A model generated the notes under the pieces. It worked only from the letters and a program-made list of their open reading frames with translations. It searched no databases and had not been told where the DNA came from. From Psychrobacillus sp. OK032 (lineage in GTDB: Bacteria; Bacillota; Bacilli; Bacillales_A; Planococcaceae), in assembly GCF_900111345.1 (NCBI RefSeq), contig NZ_FOGY01000006.1, forward strand, positions 1 to 64,000: a DNA stretch of 64,000 bases, in the 5' to 3' direction. A program made the translations under genes and the position numbers. Shown here piece by piece: positions 26,355 through 34,334 of the stretch (positions are counted from its first letter, which is position 1; each line of letters opens with the position of its first letter).

Positions 26355-26393
26355 AAAATCCCACCCTGCTTAAAAGCAAGGTGGGATTTTTTA
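26355..26393 (+). terminator. Terminator of trhO
   Basis: AAAATCCCACC / GGTGGGATTTT with an inner TGCTT / AGCA pairing, followed by a T-run. Confidence 0.93.
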
Positions 26394-26480
26394 TTGCTAC
26401 TTATTATTTAAAGGGAAATCGCTTACATATACCGAATATTAGTACAGAGTTCGTTTTAAAAAAAGGATGGGGGAACGTAT

Positions 26481-26918
26481 ATGGCAATCGAAGTGAGAAA
26501 GATTTCTGATTTAAATGAAGTAGACGTATCCAAGCTAATTCAAGAAAGCGAAAAAGAAGGATATCGTTTCGTATCTAGACTTGCCTCTGAGTATGAAGAT
26601 GGTACGAATCGATTCAGTGAACAAGGTGAAGCGCTTTTTGGTGCTTGGGACGGGGAAGAGCTTGTAGCAATTGGAGGATTAAATAGAAATTCCAAGAGTC
26701 AGGGAGCTGCTAGGCTACAAAGAGCTTATACATTACCGTCCTATCGCAGAAAAGGAATCGGAAGTGAACTTTTTAATGCGCTTTTCGTCCATGCAAAGGG
26801 TGAATTCAACGAAATTACAACGAAAACGGAATCGTCAAAAGCGGATGCATTTTACCGAGCTAATGGATTCCAATTTGACGAGCGTTCACCTGATATAACA
26901 CATGTGTACAGCTTATAA
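26481..26918 (+). CDS. GNAT family N-acetyltransferase
   Basis: 145 residues covering one GNAT domain: acetyl-CoA loop TLPSYRRKGIGSELFNAL (about 87-104) and the terminal FYRANGFQF motif. The acceptor is unknown. It is 19 nt upstream of the D-serine dehydratase gene in the same direction, so co-transcription is likely. Ribosome binding site GGATGGGGG is somewhat distant from ATG 26481. Confidence 0.8.
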   Translation: MAIEVRKISDLNEVDVSKLIQESEKEGYRFVSRLASEYEDGTNRFSEQGEALFGAWDGEELVAIGGLNRNSKSQGAARLQRAYTLPSYRRKGIGSELFNALFVHAKGEFNEITTKTESSKADAFYRANGFQFDERSPDITHVYSL

Positions 26919-26937
26919 TAGAAAGGGATAGACAACT

Positions 26938-28239
26938 TTGAATAGACAAAATCTAATGGAGCAATTTCCTTTAATTGAAAAAATGAAAAAAGCAGAAGAA
27001 GTAATTTGGTTTAATCCAAATTTATCAAAAACAAAAGACGCCTTAAAAAATCTGTCTGTTACAAGTGAAATGGTACAGGATGCAAGCGATCGCCTAGATC
27101 GATTTGCATCTTACTTACAAATTGCTTTCCCTGAAACAGCGAAAACGAATGGCATTATCGAATCTCCACTTGTAGCTATTCCACAAATGGCTACTGCGAC
27201 GAAGAAGTTATTCCAACAAGAATTCAACGGGGAGCTTTTATTAAAATGCGATAATAATTTGCCGATTTCGGGTTCTATTAAAGCACGTGGTGGCATTTAT
27301 GAAGTGTTGAAAATTGCAGAGACACTTGCTATTCAGGAAGGTTTATTGAAAGTAACAGATGATTACAGTATTCTTGCAAATGAAAAGATGCGAAAGTTTT
27401 TCGCAGGGTATTCCATTGCAGTTGGTTCAACTGGTAATCTGGGCTTGAGCATTGGAATTATGAGTGCGAAAATCGGATTTGGCGTGACAGTCCATATGTC
27501 GAGCGATGCTAAGCAATGGAAAAAAGATATGCTTCGGGAAAATGGAGTGGAAGTAATCGAATACGCTTCCGACTACAGTATCGCGGTGGAAGAAGGTAGA
27601 AAACAAGCGGAGAAAGATCCGACATGCTTTTTTATCGATGACGAAAATTCTACAGACTTATTTATGGGCTATGCAGTTGCAGCTAGTAGATTAAAGAAAC
27701 AGTTGGAGCAGCAAGGAAAAAAAGTAGATGAAGATCATCCTCTGTTTGTCTATTTACCTTGTGGCGTTGGTGGTGGACCTGGCGGCGTGGCATTCGGCTT
27801 AAAGCTTTTGTTCGGTGACAATGTTCATTGCTACTTTGCAGAACCGACTCACTCTCCTTGTATGTTACTTGGGATGATGACCGGATTACATGAAGATATA
27901 GCAGTAGATGAAATCGGTTTAGACAATAAAACCGACGCAGATGGTCTAGCGGTTGGTCGACCTTCTGGATTTGTCGGCAAAACACTGGAGCAGCTTCTAA
28001 GCGGAAGCTATACGATTAGTGATGAGATGATGTACACATTACTTGCACTACTATCAGATACGGAACGAATCCATTTAGAACCGTCTGCACTAGCTGGAAT
28101 GACAGGACCAATTCATCTAGCTAGAAATGGAGTTGCTTTGAATAACGCAACACATATCGTTTGGGCAACTGGTGGAGGAATGGTACCGGAGCATGTGAAA
28201 GAAATGTACTACGAAAAAGGAAAACTATTACTTAACTAG
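26938..28239 (+). CDS. dsdA: D-serine dehydratase
   Basis: 433 residues from TTG 26938 (GAAAGGGA upstream). PLP-dependent fold type II: the cofactor lysine is Lys115 in SGSIKARGG, the phosphate-binding glycine loop is [12 protein letters not shown], and the late glycine-rich loop is [12 protein letters not shown]. The length fits DsdA (about 430-450). It deaminates D-serine to pyruvate and ammonia, detoxifying or catabolising D-serine. A strong terminator follows. Confidence 0.92.
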   Translation: MNRQNLMEQFPLIEKMKKAEEVIWFNPNLSKTKDALKNLSVTSEMVQDASDRLDRFASYLQIAFPETAKTNGIIESPLVAIPQMATATKKLFQQEFNGELLLKCDNNLPISGSIKARGGIYEVLKIAETLAIQEGLLKVTDDYSILANEKMRKFFAGYSIAVGSTGNLGLSIGIMSAKIGFGVTVHMSSDAKQWKKDMLRENGVEVIEYASDYSIAVEEGRKQAEKDPTCFFIDDENSTDLFMGYAVAASRLKKQLEQQGKKVDEDHPLFVYLPCGVGGGPGGVAFGLKLLFGDNVHCYFAEPTHSPCMLLGMMTGLHEDIAVDEIGLDNKTDADGLAVGRPSGFVGKTLEQLLSGSYTISDEMMYTLLALLSDTERIHLEPSALAGMTGPIHLARNGVALNNATHIVWATGGGMVPEHVKEMYYEKGKLLLN

Positions 28240-28273
28240 TAAACTTTATAATTTTCTCTTCCAAGGAGTAAAG

Positions 28274-28316
28274 AAGGATGACTTAAAGGAAGAATTGCTT
28301 TTAAGTCATCCTTATT
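28274..28316 (+). terminator. Terminator after dsdA
   Basis: AAGGATGACTTAAA / TTTAAGTCATCCTT, a 14-bp perfect stem with a 12-nt loop. The T-tail is weak (ATTATTT). It also faces the convergent ImmA-like gene and marks the left edge of the prophage remnant. Confidence 0.75.
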
Positions 28317-28322
28317 ATTTAT

Positions 28323-28781
28323 TTAATCTTCTTTTTCTACCCTCTTAATACTAAGTGGCTCGAAGGTAATCCTGTATTCTTTGTGTAACTTAAAGAGACC
28401 ATATTTTTCAATATAATAATCTATTACGTTTTTTAAATACTCCGGAGTTACTTCAAGATTCGTACACACTTCTTCCAGTGTTGTTTGTCCTTTTTCGTAG
28501 CAATCAATTAGCTGATCCAAAGAGACGATTTTTTCATAACCCCATCTTCGTGCGATTAGTTCTAATTTCACACTTCTCATATCATTTAAGTCTGTAATGT
28601 CTCCATAGGTCGTCTCATAATGACCAAGCTCTTCCGCTAAAATACAATGCTTTTCATATTTATCTATGAATTTATCAATTTCAATGACGTTATCATAATA
28701 TAAACCCGGGAGACCTTTAGGTAATACTTTCTCAATAATTTTAATATGTGGGTACTCCATTATCAGTCGATCATACGTCAT
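28323..28781 (-). CDS. ImmA/IrrE-type phage metallopeptidase-like protein
   Basis: 152 residues. The central motif ILAEELGHYETTYGDI (about 72-87) and LELIARRWGYEKIV are those of phage ImmA-type proteins (Peptidase_M78), which cleave the partner repressor to induce the element. The usual HExxH is EELGH here, with glutamate in the first histidine position; as I recall this variant is common in phage-borne members. It is 13 nt behind the XRE repressor gene and in the same operon, the ImmR-ImmA pairing of mobile elements. Confidence 0.82.
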   Translation of the reverse strand: MTYDRLIMEYPHIKIIEKVLPKGLPGLYYDNVIEIDKFIDKYEKHCILAEELGHYETTYGDITDLNDMRSVKLELIARRWGYEKIVSLDQLIDCYEKGQTTLEEVCTNLEVTPEYLKNVIDYYIEKYGLFKLHKEYRITFEPLSIKRVEKED

Positions 28782-28794
28782 GTATACACCTCAT

Positions 28795-29136
28795 TTATCC
28801 GCGTTGCGATTTAATAAACTCAATATATTTCTTAATGTCTTCCATTTCTTCCTCAGTGACATCTTCATCAATATGGGCTGCAATAGTTACGGTTTTCTGG
28901 CTATCAAATCTATTTTCAGCGTCTTCTCCTAAAAAATATTGGCCTGGAACTTGAAAAAAATCAGCGAGTAATCGAACAAACTCTAACTTAGGATCGGCTT
29001 CTCCATTTTCCCAACGACTTATAGAGCTCTTACTAATTTTACTACCAAATTTAGAATTTAAAGAATCAGCCAATTGTTCAATAGTGAGTTTTCTGTTCAG
29101 TCTTAGCTCTTTTAATAATGTTCCAAAGTTCTTCAC
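28795..29136 (-). CDS. XRE-family phage repressor (ImmR-like)
   Basis: 113 residues from GTG 29136. The N-terminal HTH_3 domain (about 5-62: LLKELRLNRKLTIEQLAD, SKSSISRWENGEADPKLE) is followed by an acidic C-terminal region likely used for dimerisation and for contact with ImmA. It faces the rightward prophage genes across a control region with two TTCCGnnnnCGGAA-type operators and two promoters, typical of a lysogeny switch. Confidence 0.87.
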   Translation of the reverse strand: MKNFGTLLKELRLNRKLTIEQLADSLNSKFGSKISKSSISRWENGEADPKLEFVRLLADFFQVPGQYFLGEDAENRFDSQKTVTIAAHIDEDVTEEEMEDIKKYIEFIKSQRG

Positions 29137-29171
29137 AACTGTAATCCCCTTACATATTATCTGTATTCTGA

Positions 29172-29200
29172 ATTCTAACTTAATATTTCCGATAATGCAA
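29172..29200 (-). promoter_or_regulatory. Leftward promoter of the repressor operon
   Basis: On the minus strand: TTGCAT, 17-nt spacer, TAGAAT. The spacer contains the half-operator ATCGGAAAT, fitting autoregulation. Confidence 0.65.
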
Positions 29201-29216
29201 CAAATGAAATAATTAG

Positions 29217-29230
29217 TTCCGTTTAGGGAA
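29217..29230. promoter_or_regulatory. Repressor operator O1
   Basis: TTCC-GTTTAG-GGAA inside TTAGTTCCGTTTAGGGAA, immediately upstream of the rightward -35 box. A close copy lies at 29307-29320. Confidence 0.6.
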
Positions 29231-29238
29231 TTTTTCTG

Positions 29239-29267
29239 TTGACATAGATTTCTGTTAGTACTATGAT
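29239..29267 (+). promoter_or_regulatory. Rightward prophage promoter
   Basis: TTGACA, 17-nt spacer, TATGAT: a near-consensus sigma-A promoter between two operators. It should drive xtrA and following genes when the repressor is absent. Confidence 0.8.
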
Positions 29268-29306
29268 AGATTTATTCAATAAACAGAACTTATGTTCTTT
29301 ATTTAG

Positions 29307-29320
29307 TTCCGTTTTCGGAA
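29307..29320. promoter_or_regulatory. Repressor operator O2
   Basis: Perfect dyad TTCCG-TTTT-CGGAA, preceded by TTTAG as in O1; about 33 nt downstream of the expected transcription start, so binding would block early elongation. Confidence 0.65.
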
Positions 29321-29340
29321 ATAGTGAGGAGAGGAAATTT

Positions 29341-29538
29341 ATGAGAATGAAAGACATAGAAGTTGATTCCAAAGGTAATATAAATCTCAATACAAAGGAA
29401 ATTCCAAATCCATGCGTCGTAGTAATTAGTAAAAATACAGCAAAAATGATAGAGCTACCGCCATTCGCTGACACGACCATTAAGACACATCAAGGAAAAG
29501 TCGTGCGTGTTAAATGGAATGAGGGAGAAGATTTTTAA
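29341..29538 (+). CDS. xtrA: Phage-like XtrA family protein
   Basis: 65 residues from ATG 29341; GAGGAGAGG sits 7 nt upstream, while the earlier in-frame start at 29263 would lie on the promoter. The pattern VDSKGNINLNTKEIPNPCVVVIS and THQGKVVRVKWNEGEDF is that of the short PBSX XtrA/YqaO family, found just before Xpf in PBSX-like phages. Function is unknown. It is followed by a strong terminator that separates it from xpf. Confidence 0.8.
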   Translation: MRMKDIEVDSKGNINLNTKEIPNPCVVVISKNTAKMIELPPFADTTIKTHQGKVVRVKWNEGEDF

Positions 29539-29579
29539 AACGGAGTAGAATAAAACATAATAGTCCCACCGGTCATCTG

Positions 29580-29634
29580 GAGGACAACAAACGATTTCAG
29601 CATCTAGCTGGTCATTTGTTGTCCTCTTTTTTTT
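29580..29634 (+). terminator. Terminator between xtrA and xpf
   Basis: GAGGACAACAAA / TTTGTTGTCCTC, 12-bp perfect stem around a 23-nt loop, followed by eight T residues. Confidence 0.9.
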
Positions 29635-29667
29635 AAAGGGTTTTATAAGAAAAGGGAGGAATTTCCT

Positions 29668-30144
29668 ATGTTAAATTGGGCGGATAAATTGATACAAGAG
29701 TATTCATATCATAAAAAAGAGCTGGAGCACCTAAAGGAACGATTAGATCCAACGAATCCTAAAGATAGTGCAGAACTAAAAATTATTAATAGCATGATCG
29801 ATGATATGTCTTATGCCCTTGAATGGATGAAGAAGGGGAGAAGACCAGGTAATCTTCATGGTGCAGATAAACGGTCTATATATCAACGTCGTGCATTATT
29901 GGATATGGATTTATTTCCAACAATTGAATTAGACACAAAACAAACTAGTTTAAGCGAAGAACAGAAACAGAAGATTATATCTATTTTAGTAGAGTTTTCA
30001 CATAGAGAAAGACAATGCTATTTAATGCATATGGCATATGGGATGAGTCTGACAGAGATCGCAGAGGAGCTAAATTTAAAGAAAAGGACCGTGCAACAGT
30101 ACATTAATCGTGCAAAGGACAAAGTCAAAGTACTCGTTTCTTGA
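29668..30144 (+). CDS. xpf: Phage sigma-like positive control factor (Xpf family)
   Basis: 158 residues. The C-terminal half (about 98-155: SEEQKQKIISILVEFSHRERQCYLMHMAYGMSLTEIAEELNLKKRTVQQYINRAKDKV) is a sigma-70 region 4 HTH; the N-terminal half is helical with no region 2. In PBSX, Xpf turns on late phage genes. No late structural genes exist here, so its targets could only be the short downstream genes or loci elsewhere. Ribosome binding site GGGAGGAA precedes ATG 29668. Confidence 0.82.
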   Translation: MLNWADKLIQEYSYHKKELEHLKERLDPTNPKDSAELKIINSMIDDMSYALEWMKKGRRPGNLHGADKRSIYQRRALLDMDLFPTIELDTKQTSLSEEQKQKIISILVEFSHRERQCYLMHMAYGMSLTEIAEELNLKKRTVQQYINRAKDKVKVLVS

Positions 30145-30214
30145 CGTACGCTTGACGTATAAACCCACCTAGTAGTGAAGAGAGTTATTTGATACATGAG
30201 ATTGGAGGTGCAAA

Positions 30215-30508
30215 ATGGAGGCATATATCGGTATTGGTTGCACTATGTTGGGTTTATTAATAGGACTACTTACATTTGGTCGTAACCGCGACAAAGATGT
30301 AAAGGCAGATGCCGCTAAAAGAGCAGTTATTGAAACGACGCTAGACACTATTAGTAATGGTGTGGAATTGATTCGAATCGATTTGAAAGCGAATGAGAAG
30401 CAAATGGACGTATTAGCAGAACGTGTAGCAAGAGTGGAGGAAAGCTCGAAGCATGCTCACAAAAGATTCGATAATCTCAAAGTAATTCAGGAAACCCAGC
30501 AAGTATGA
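30215..30508 (+). CDS. Phage holin-region membrane/coiled-coil protein
   Basis: 97 residues: N-terminal membrane helix (about 4-22), then a charged coiled coil (30-95, IRIDLKANEKQMDVLAERVARVEESSKHAHKRFDNL). Proteins of this shape lie just before holin and endolysin genes in many Bacillales siphophages and resemble XhlA-type accessory lysis proteins, though here the membrane segment is N-terminal. Ribosome binding site TTGGAGGTG, ATG 30215. Its stop overlaps the next start (ATGA). Confidence 0.72.
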   Translation: MEAYIGIGCTMLGLLIGLLTFGRNRDKDVKADAAKRAVIETTLDTISNGVELIRIDLKANEKQMDVLAERVARVEESSKHAHKRFDNLKVIQETQQV

Positions 30509-30849
30509 AGATTAACTGGAAAGTACGTTTTAAGAATAAGATTTGGGTTATAGGTTTTATTGCCCAAATTTTTCTATTAACTGAACTACTTTTGATAGGT
30601 ACTCATGCTGCGGCAAAATTGAAAACATCATCCTTCATTGAATCACTGGCACGAAGTCATGTGAATGGAATTGCAAATTGCTTCAATCTTCCCAATAAAA
30701 GCACAGCAGTTTACCATACTGTAAAAAGTGGTGATACGGTTTATTCATTAAGTCAGGCTTATGGTAGTACAGCGCAACAAATTAAGGATTGGAATGGTCT
30801 GGATGCTAACTACACTATTTATATTGGACAAGTGTTGAGAGTGAAATAA
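30505..30849 (+). CDS. Holin N-terminus fused to a LysM domain
   Basis: 114 residues. Residues 1-40 (INWKVRFKNKIWVIGFIAQ, then a membrane helix) look like the start of a phi-LC3 type phage holin. Residues about 68-113 are a LysM peptidoglycan-binding domain (YHTVKSGDTVYSLSQAYG, QQIKDWNGLD, YIGQVLRVK) of the sort found at the C-terminus of endolysins. The simplest reading is a deletion that joined a holin gene to the end of an endolysin gene in frame. The product would be a membrane-anchored wall-binding protein with no lytic domain. Confidence 0.72.
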   Translation: MKINWKVRFKNKIWVIGFIAQIFLLTELLLIGTHAAAKLKTSSFIESLARSHVNGIANCFNLPNKSTAVYHTVKSGDTVYSLSQAYGSTAQQIKDWNGLDANYTIYIGQVLRVK

Positions 30850-30858
30850 AGAATGATT

Positions 30859-30893
30859 AGCCCTACTCACATACGTGGGTGGGGCTTTTTTTA
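30859..30893 (+). terminator. Terminator at the right edge of the prophage remnant
   Basis: AGCCC-TAC-TCAC / GTGG-GTG-GGGCT stem with mismatches, then seven T residues, 10 nt after the LysM gene. Confidence 0.85.
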
Positions 30894-30966
30894 TGATTTA
30901 GGTAATTAGAAGGTCTATGGAATATGGATAACCTTCTTTTCAACAAAATAAGGTATGCCACTTATT

Positions 30967-31687
30967 AAGGATAAAGCGTCTTAAAGAAGTTACGACTAGG
31001 GATTTCCGCTGCAGGGCGGACGCTTTCCGCCGGGTGAGCGATGAACCATCGCCGACGCTGCGCGTTCGCCTGCGATGTTTCATCTGTCTCACTCATCCGG
31101 CTGGAGTCGCCGCCCTTCCGCGAAAATCAAAGGAGCTTGCTGACTAATTAGTTTCTCGCTTTATAAACCAAAAGTTTTATTAGAATCGAAGAGGGAAATC
31201 AATTATTAGTAAGTATCTCGTGAAAACTGATCCGTAAATGGATAAGAGCAACCAACTGGTCATCGAAAGCAACTAGTTCTATAAGATAAGCAACCAAATT
31301 AGCACGAAAGCAACCAATTTATGTACAGAAGAATCATTTCCCAGATCAAGAGTTTACTTAATAAAAGGCGACCATTAATTTTAGTGACATAGTGAAGCTC
31401 ATGTTCACTGTTTAATACCAATTTTTCTCATATAGTGATAGCTGCCACTTTTAGCTTTGTGCAGCGGTTCTAATATTTCTTATTGGTTTGTTTAGCTAAA
31501 CGCTAATTAGCTAGCATATTTCGTTGATTACAGCGGAAGGCGGCGACTCCAGCGGGAATAGCATGAGCTGAAAGCCCCACAGGAGCATAGCGACGAGGAG
31601 ATTGAAGCCATGCCCGCGGAAAGCGTCCGCCTGTAGCGGAAATCATAGTGGTCGCTTAATAGATCTTCATTAATGCGCATTATCCCT
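30967..31687. repeat. Long dispersed element with terminal inverted repeats
   Basis: Ends are AAGGATAAAGCG (30967-30978) and CGCATTATCCCT (31676-31687), inverted and 10 of 12 identical. They match the ends of the 14170-14558 element. Inside, a GC-rich block at 31001-31136 (CCGCTGCAGGGCGGACGCTT ...) is the reverse complement of the block at 48173-48309. A second at 31540-31660 (GCCCGCGGAAAGCGTCCGCC ... GCGGAAATCATAGTGGTCGC) repeats the right half of the 14.2 kb element almost exactly. No gene is seen; it fills the gap between the prophage remnant and the GntR operon. Confidence 0.7.
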
Positions 31688-31824
31688 ATATTGTGTACAA
31701 ACTATCCTTTGTGGGGACTCCGGTAAACAGGACACACTCACTTAAAGACCTTTTATATTTTTAGATTAATTCATTTGAAATATTATGCTGATCGAAATAA
31801 GGTGTTTTTGCTCTATAAAATATA

Positions 31825-31838
31825 TAACAAATGTGTTA
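31825..31838. promoter_or_regulatory. Candidate GntR operator
   Basis: Perfect dyad TAACA-AATG-TGTTA, 41 nt upstream of the GntR start; YtrA-type regulators bind short dyads in their own promoters. Confidence 0.45.
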
Positions 31839-31878
31839 CACTAGAAGTAGAACAAGGGTAAGTAGAGGAGGTTGTACC

Positions 31879-32268
31879 ATGTTCATTGAAATACAAACAA
31901 ACTCATCTGTGCCAATCTATTTACAACTAGCACAACAACTCATCGAGGGGATTGCAAGGGGCGAGCTAAAACCGGGAGACTCATTGCCATCGGTTCGAGC
32001 GTTCGCTGCAGATCTAGGGATGAATATGCATACAGTGAATAAGGCTTATCATTATTTAGAAGAAAAAGAATTTATTCAAATCGTCGCAAAATCAGGGGTT
32101 ATTATACAACCAAATGGAATACCTAAAGCAACAGCAGAGGAAAAACAACTATTGGCAGAACGAATCCGTCCGTTAGTAGCAGAAGGATTAGTGTTAAAAC
32201 TCTCGGAGGAAGAAATGGTTGATATGGTACGGGAACTCGTACAACACATTAAGGAGGGGACGTCATGA
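31879..32268 (+). CDS. GntR family transcriptional regulator, YtrA type
   Basis: 129 residues from ATG 31879 (AGAGGAGG upstream; the longer frame from 31831 lies on the presumed operator). Winged HTH (about 1-72: SVPIYLQLAQQLIEGIARGELKPGDSLPSVRAFAADLGMNMHTVNKAYHYLEEKEFI) plus a short helical tail of the YtrA subfamily, which normally represses the membrane protein genes behind it. Stop overlaps the next start (ATGA). Confidence 0.88.
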   Translation: MFIEIQTNSSVPIYLQLAQQLIEGIARGELKPGDSLPSVRAFAADLGMNMHTVNKAYHYLEEKEFIQIVAKSGVIIQPNGIPKATAEEKQLLAERIRPLVAEGLVLKLSEEEMVDMVRELVQHIKEGTS

Positions 32269-33371
32269 TAGTTTTCTTATTTGGCTTTATTTTATTATTT
32301 ATTACCGTATTGCAAGCGTTTATGCCGAAACTACTTAAGCAAACGGAAGCATTTGGCGTATATGTACCAGAGCAATATGCAAAAGAACAAACAATCGTAG
32401 CATATAAAAAGAGGTATACTACCGTAGTTTTAACATTAGGGATTATTGTGTTAGCGGCTTATCTTATTTGGGCATTAGCGCAATCTCCGACAGAAGAAAT
32501 TCTATCGCTTATTAGTGTAGGTGTACAATTTTGCATTCTTTTTATTGGCTTAGGCTATTATTTCATGATGCATGTACGCGTGAAAAGGCTAAAAGAAGAG
32601 CAGGGATGGACGAAGGGGAAAAAGGAAGTACGTGTAGTAGATTTGCAATTCCAAGAAAAGCTTCAGTTAATACCACGTATAGTTTTTATCATTCCAATGA
32701 TTATTACGGTAGGCTTAATCATTTACACATTTATGAAGTATCCGCAAATGCCAGACATGATTCCTACCCATTGGGGGCCTTCTGGGCAACCGGATGCATT
32801 TAGCGAGAAAACATATTTTAGCGTTATTTCAATGCCACTTATTTTACTCGTGATGCAAGCAATGTTCCTGATGATGAGCGAAGGGATGAAGTTTTCAGGA
32901 GCAAAGATCAATCCAGCAAATAAAAAAACATCTGTTTCACAACAACTTGCGTTCCGTAAATATAGCAGCTGGTTTGCCTTATTTATCACAATAACGATGA
33001 CATTAATGATGGGTTATTTTCATTTACAAACGATCCATCCAGAAATCGGATCGCCATGGGTTATGTTCGCACTTCCGCTTGTTTTTTTAGTACTTACTTT
33101 TGTTGGAGTAGGAATATATATAGTAAAGGTTGGGCAAAGTGGCTCGCGTTTGAAGATTGAAGACGATAGCCCAAGTTTAGTGGATAAAATTGCAGTCGAT
33201 GATGATAAGTATTGGAAAGGCGGAATAATCTATATCAATAAAGACGATCCAAGTATCCTAGTTGAAAAAAGATTTGGTGTAGGTTGGACACTCAATTTCG
33301 GTAGACCACTTAGTTGGATTGTTTTATTCGGACCGCTTATTCTGATTTTCGTCATTGCTTTTAGTTTGTAG
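32265..33371 (+). CDS. DUF1648/DUF5808 multi-pass membrane protein
   Basis: 368 residues, about eight membrane helices. The loop YPQMPDMIPTHWGPSGQPDAFSEK (about 163-186) is the DUF1648 signature, and the C-terminal KYWKGGIIYINKDDPSILVEKRFGVGWTLNFGRP is DUF5808. Such proteins often follow YtrA-type regulators and are sometimes linked to bacteriocin/lantibiotic immunity (SdpI-like), but no function is shown here. Translationally coupled to the GntR gene. Confidence 0.82.
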   Translation: MIVFLFGFILLFITVLQAFMPKLLKQTEAFGVYVPEQYAKEQTIVAYKKRYTTVVLTLGIIVLAAYLIWALAQSPTEEILSLISVGVQFCILFIGLGYYFMMHVRVKRLKEEQGWTKGKKEVRVVDLQFQEKLQLIPRIVFIIPMIITVGLIIYTFMKYPQMPDMIPTHWGPSGQPDAFSEKTYFSVISMPLILLVMQAMFLMMSEGMKFSGAKINPANKKTSVSQQLAFRKYSSWFALFITITMTLMMGYFHLQTIHPEIGSPWVMFALPLVFLVLTFVGVGIYIVKVGQSGSRLKIEDDSPSLVDKIAVDDDKYWKGGIIYINKDDPSILVEKRFGVGWTLNFGRPLSWIVLFGPLILIFVIAFSL

Positions 33372-33398
33372 GTTGAGATTAGTAGGGAGGCGATTTAT

Positions 33399-33719
33399 GT
33401 GTTAGTAGTCACAACGGAAAAAATTGAAGGATTTAAAATAGTGGAAGTAAAAGGTCCTGTATTTGGTCTAATTGTGAGAAGTAGAGGGATCGGTGGAGAT
33501 ATTATGGCGGGTTTAAAAGGCTTAGTAGGTGGGGAGATCAAGCAATATACCGCGATGCTAGAGGATTCAAGAAAAGAAGCGATGGATCGTATGATTAATA
33601 ATGCCCATCACATGAATGCGAATGCCATTGTTATGATGCGATTTGACTCTGGTGAAATTGGTAATAATATGAGTGAGATTTTAGCATACGGAACAGCAGT
33701 TGTTGTTGAGAAACAATGA
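33399..33719 (+). CDS. YbjQ family protein (UPF0145)
   Basis: 106 residues from GTG 33399, with GGGAGG 8 nt upstream; the ATG at 33397 is closed by a stop after one codon. The motifs VVTTEKIEGFKIVEVKGPVFG and NAIVMMRFDSGEIGNNMSEILAYGTAV are typical of the pentameric YbjQ fold, often called heavy-metal binding, with unknown function. Third gene of the GntR operon. Confidence 0.88.
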   Translation: MLVVTTEKIEGFKIVEVKGPVFGLIVRSRGIGGDIMAGLKGLVGGEIKQYTAMLEDSRKEAMDRMINNAHHMNANAIVMMRFDSGEIGNNMSEILAYGTAVVVEKQ

Positions 33720-33949
33720 CAGCAATCATTGTTATAGTCGGATTTTATTTAGTGCAAATTATAGCAGTTATAGCTTTTATTTTGCTCGGTTACTTTATTT
33801 ATGACAAACGGTTTAGACGCAATCATGGCACGAAAGTTGCGGAAGGCTTTGAGCGAACAGAAGAGGTCAATATCGACCCTGTTACCAGTGAAAAAACGAG
33901 GGTGTATTATAATCCTAAAACTGGTGAACGTTTTTATAAGAAAGAATAG
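33716..33949 (+). CDS. Small membrane protein, fourth gene of GntR operon
   Basis: 77 residues. One membrane helix (about 3-28) then a charged cytoplasmic tail (YDKRFRRNHGTKVAEGFERTEEV ... KTRVYYNPKTGERFYKKE). The tail motif TRVYYNPKTGERFY is short and conserved-looking. ATG 33716 overlaps the preceding stop, so it is coupled to the YbjQ-like gene. No function recognised. Confidence 0.75.
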   Translation: MTAIIVIVGFYLVQIIAVIAFILLGYFIYDKRFRRNHGTKVAEGFERTEEVNIDPVTSEKTRVYYNPKTGERFYKKE

Positions 33950-33991
33950 AGACTTTTCCGAGAGAAGCGTCTCTAAAAGAAACGCCTTCCG

Positions 33992-34207
33992 TCAGTTATG
34001 CATATTTACAAATAAGTAAAAATTATATATAGCAGGTAGCAACAAAGCAAATGATAAGAATATGATTGCAGCATACTTAGACTGCTTTGTAATGCGCTCG
34101 TCACCTTTACGTAAGTTTTCAAAAAAGGTTAAGGTGAAATAAAAGCATAAAATACCGCACAGAGTAGATATAATACCAATCCAATTACCTGTAAATAGAG
34201 GAGTCAT
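33992..34207 (-). CDS. Small two-helix membrane protein
   Basis: 71 residues from ATG 34207; the upstream GTG codons at 34216-34219 overlap the GGTGA ribosome binding site. Two hydrophobic segments (about 6-26 and 44-66) around FENLRKGDERITKQSK. No family recognised. Convergent with the GntR operon. Confidence 0.55.
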   Translation of the reverse strand: MTPLFTGNWIGIISTLCGILCFYFTLTFFENLRKGDERITKQSKYAAIIFLSFALLLPAIYNFYLFVNMHN

Positions 34208-34238
34208 TATCTTCACCACACTTTCTGAGCATAGTAAA

Positions 34239-34272
34239 AAGCAGCTTATCCAAAAGGAAGCTGCTTTCTTTC
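34239..34272 (-). terminator. Terminator of ppiB
   Basis: AAAGCAGCTT / AAGCTGCTTT, 10-bp stem; on the minus strand it is followed by a T-run and lies about 60 nt behind ppiB. Confidence 0.75.
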
Positions 34273-34275
34273 ATT

Positions 34276-34330
34276 ACTGTCCAGCTCCAGCGCCATGCCC
34301 CTCGGGGCAGACATAGGCGCTTACGCTTTT
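34276..34330. repeat. Short GC-rich hairpin repeat (AGCTCCAGCGCC type)
   Basis: GTCCAGCTCCAGCGCCATGC then CCCTCGGGGC and GACATAGGCGCT: nested pairings AGCGCC/GGCGCT and TGCCCC/GGGGCA. Similar short blocks are widespread between Bacillales genes. It sits between ppiB and its terminator. Confidence 0.6.
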
Positions 34331-34334
34331 CTAA

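Noticed and set aside
30967-31687. Insertion sequence with transposase
   Set aside because: Inverted ends are present but no open frame of transposase size or motif exists inside; treated as a non-autonomous repeat.
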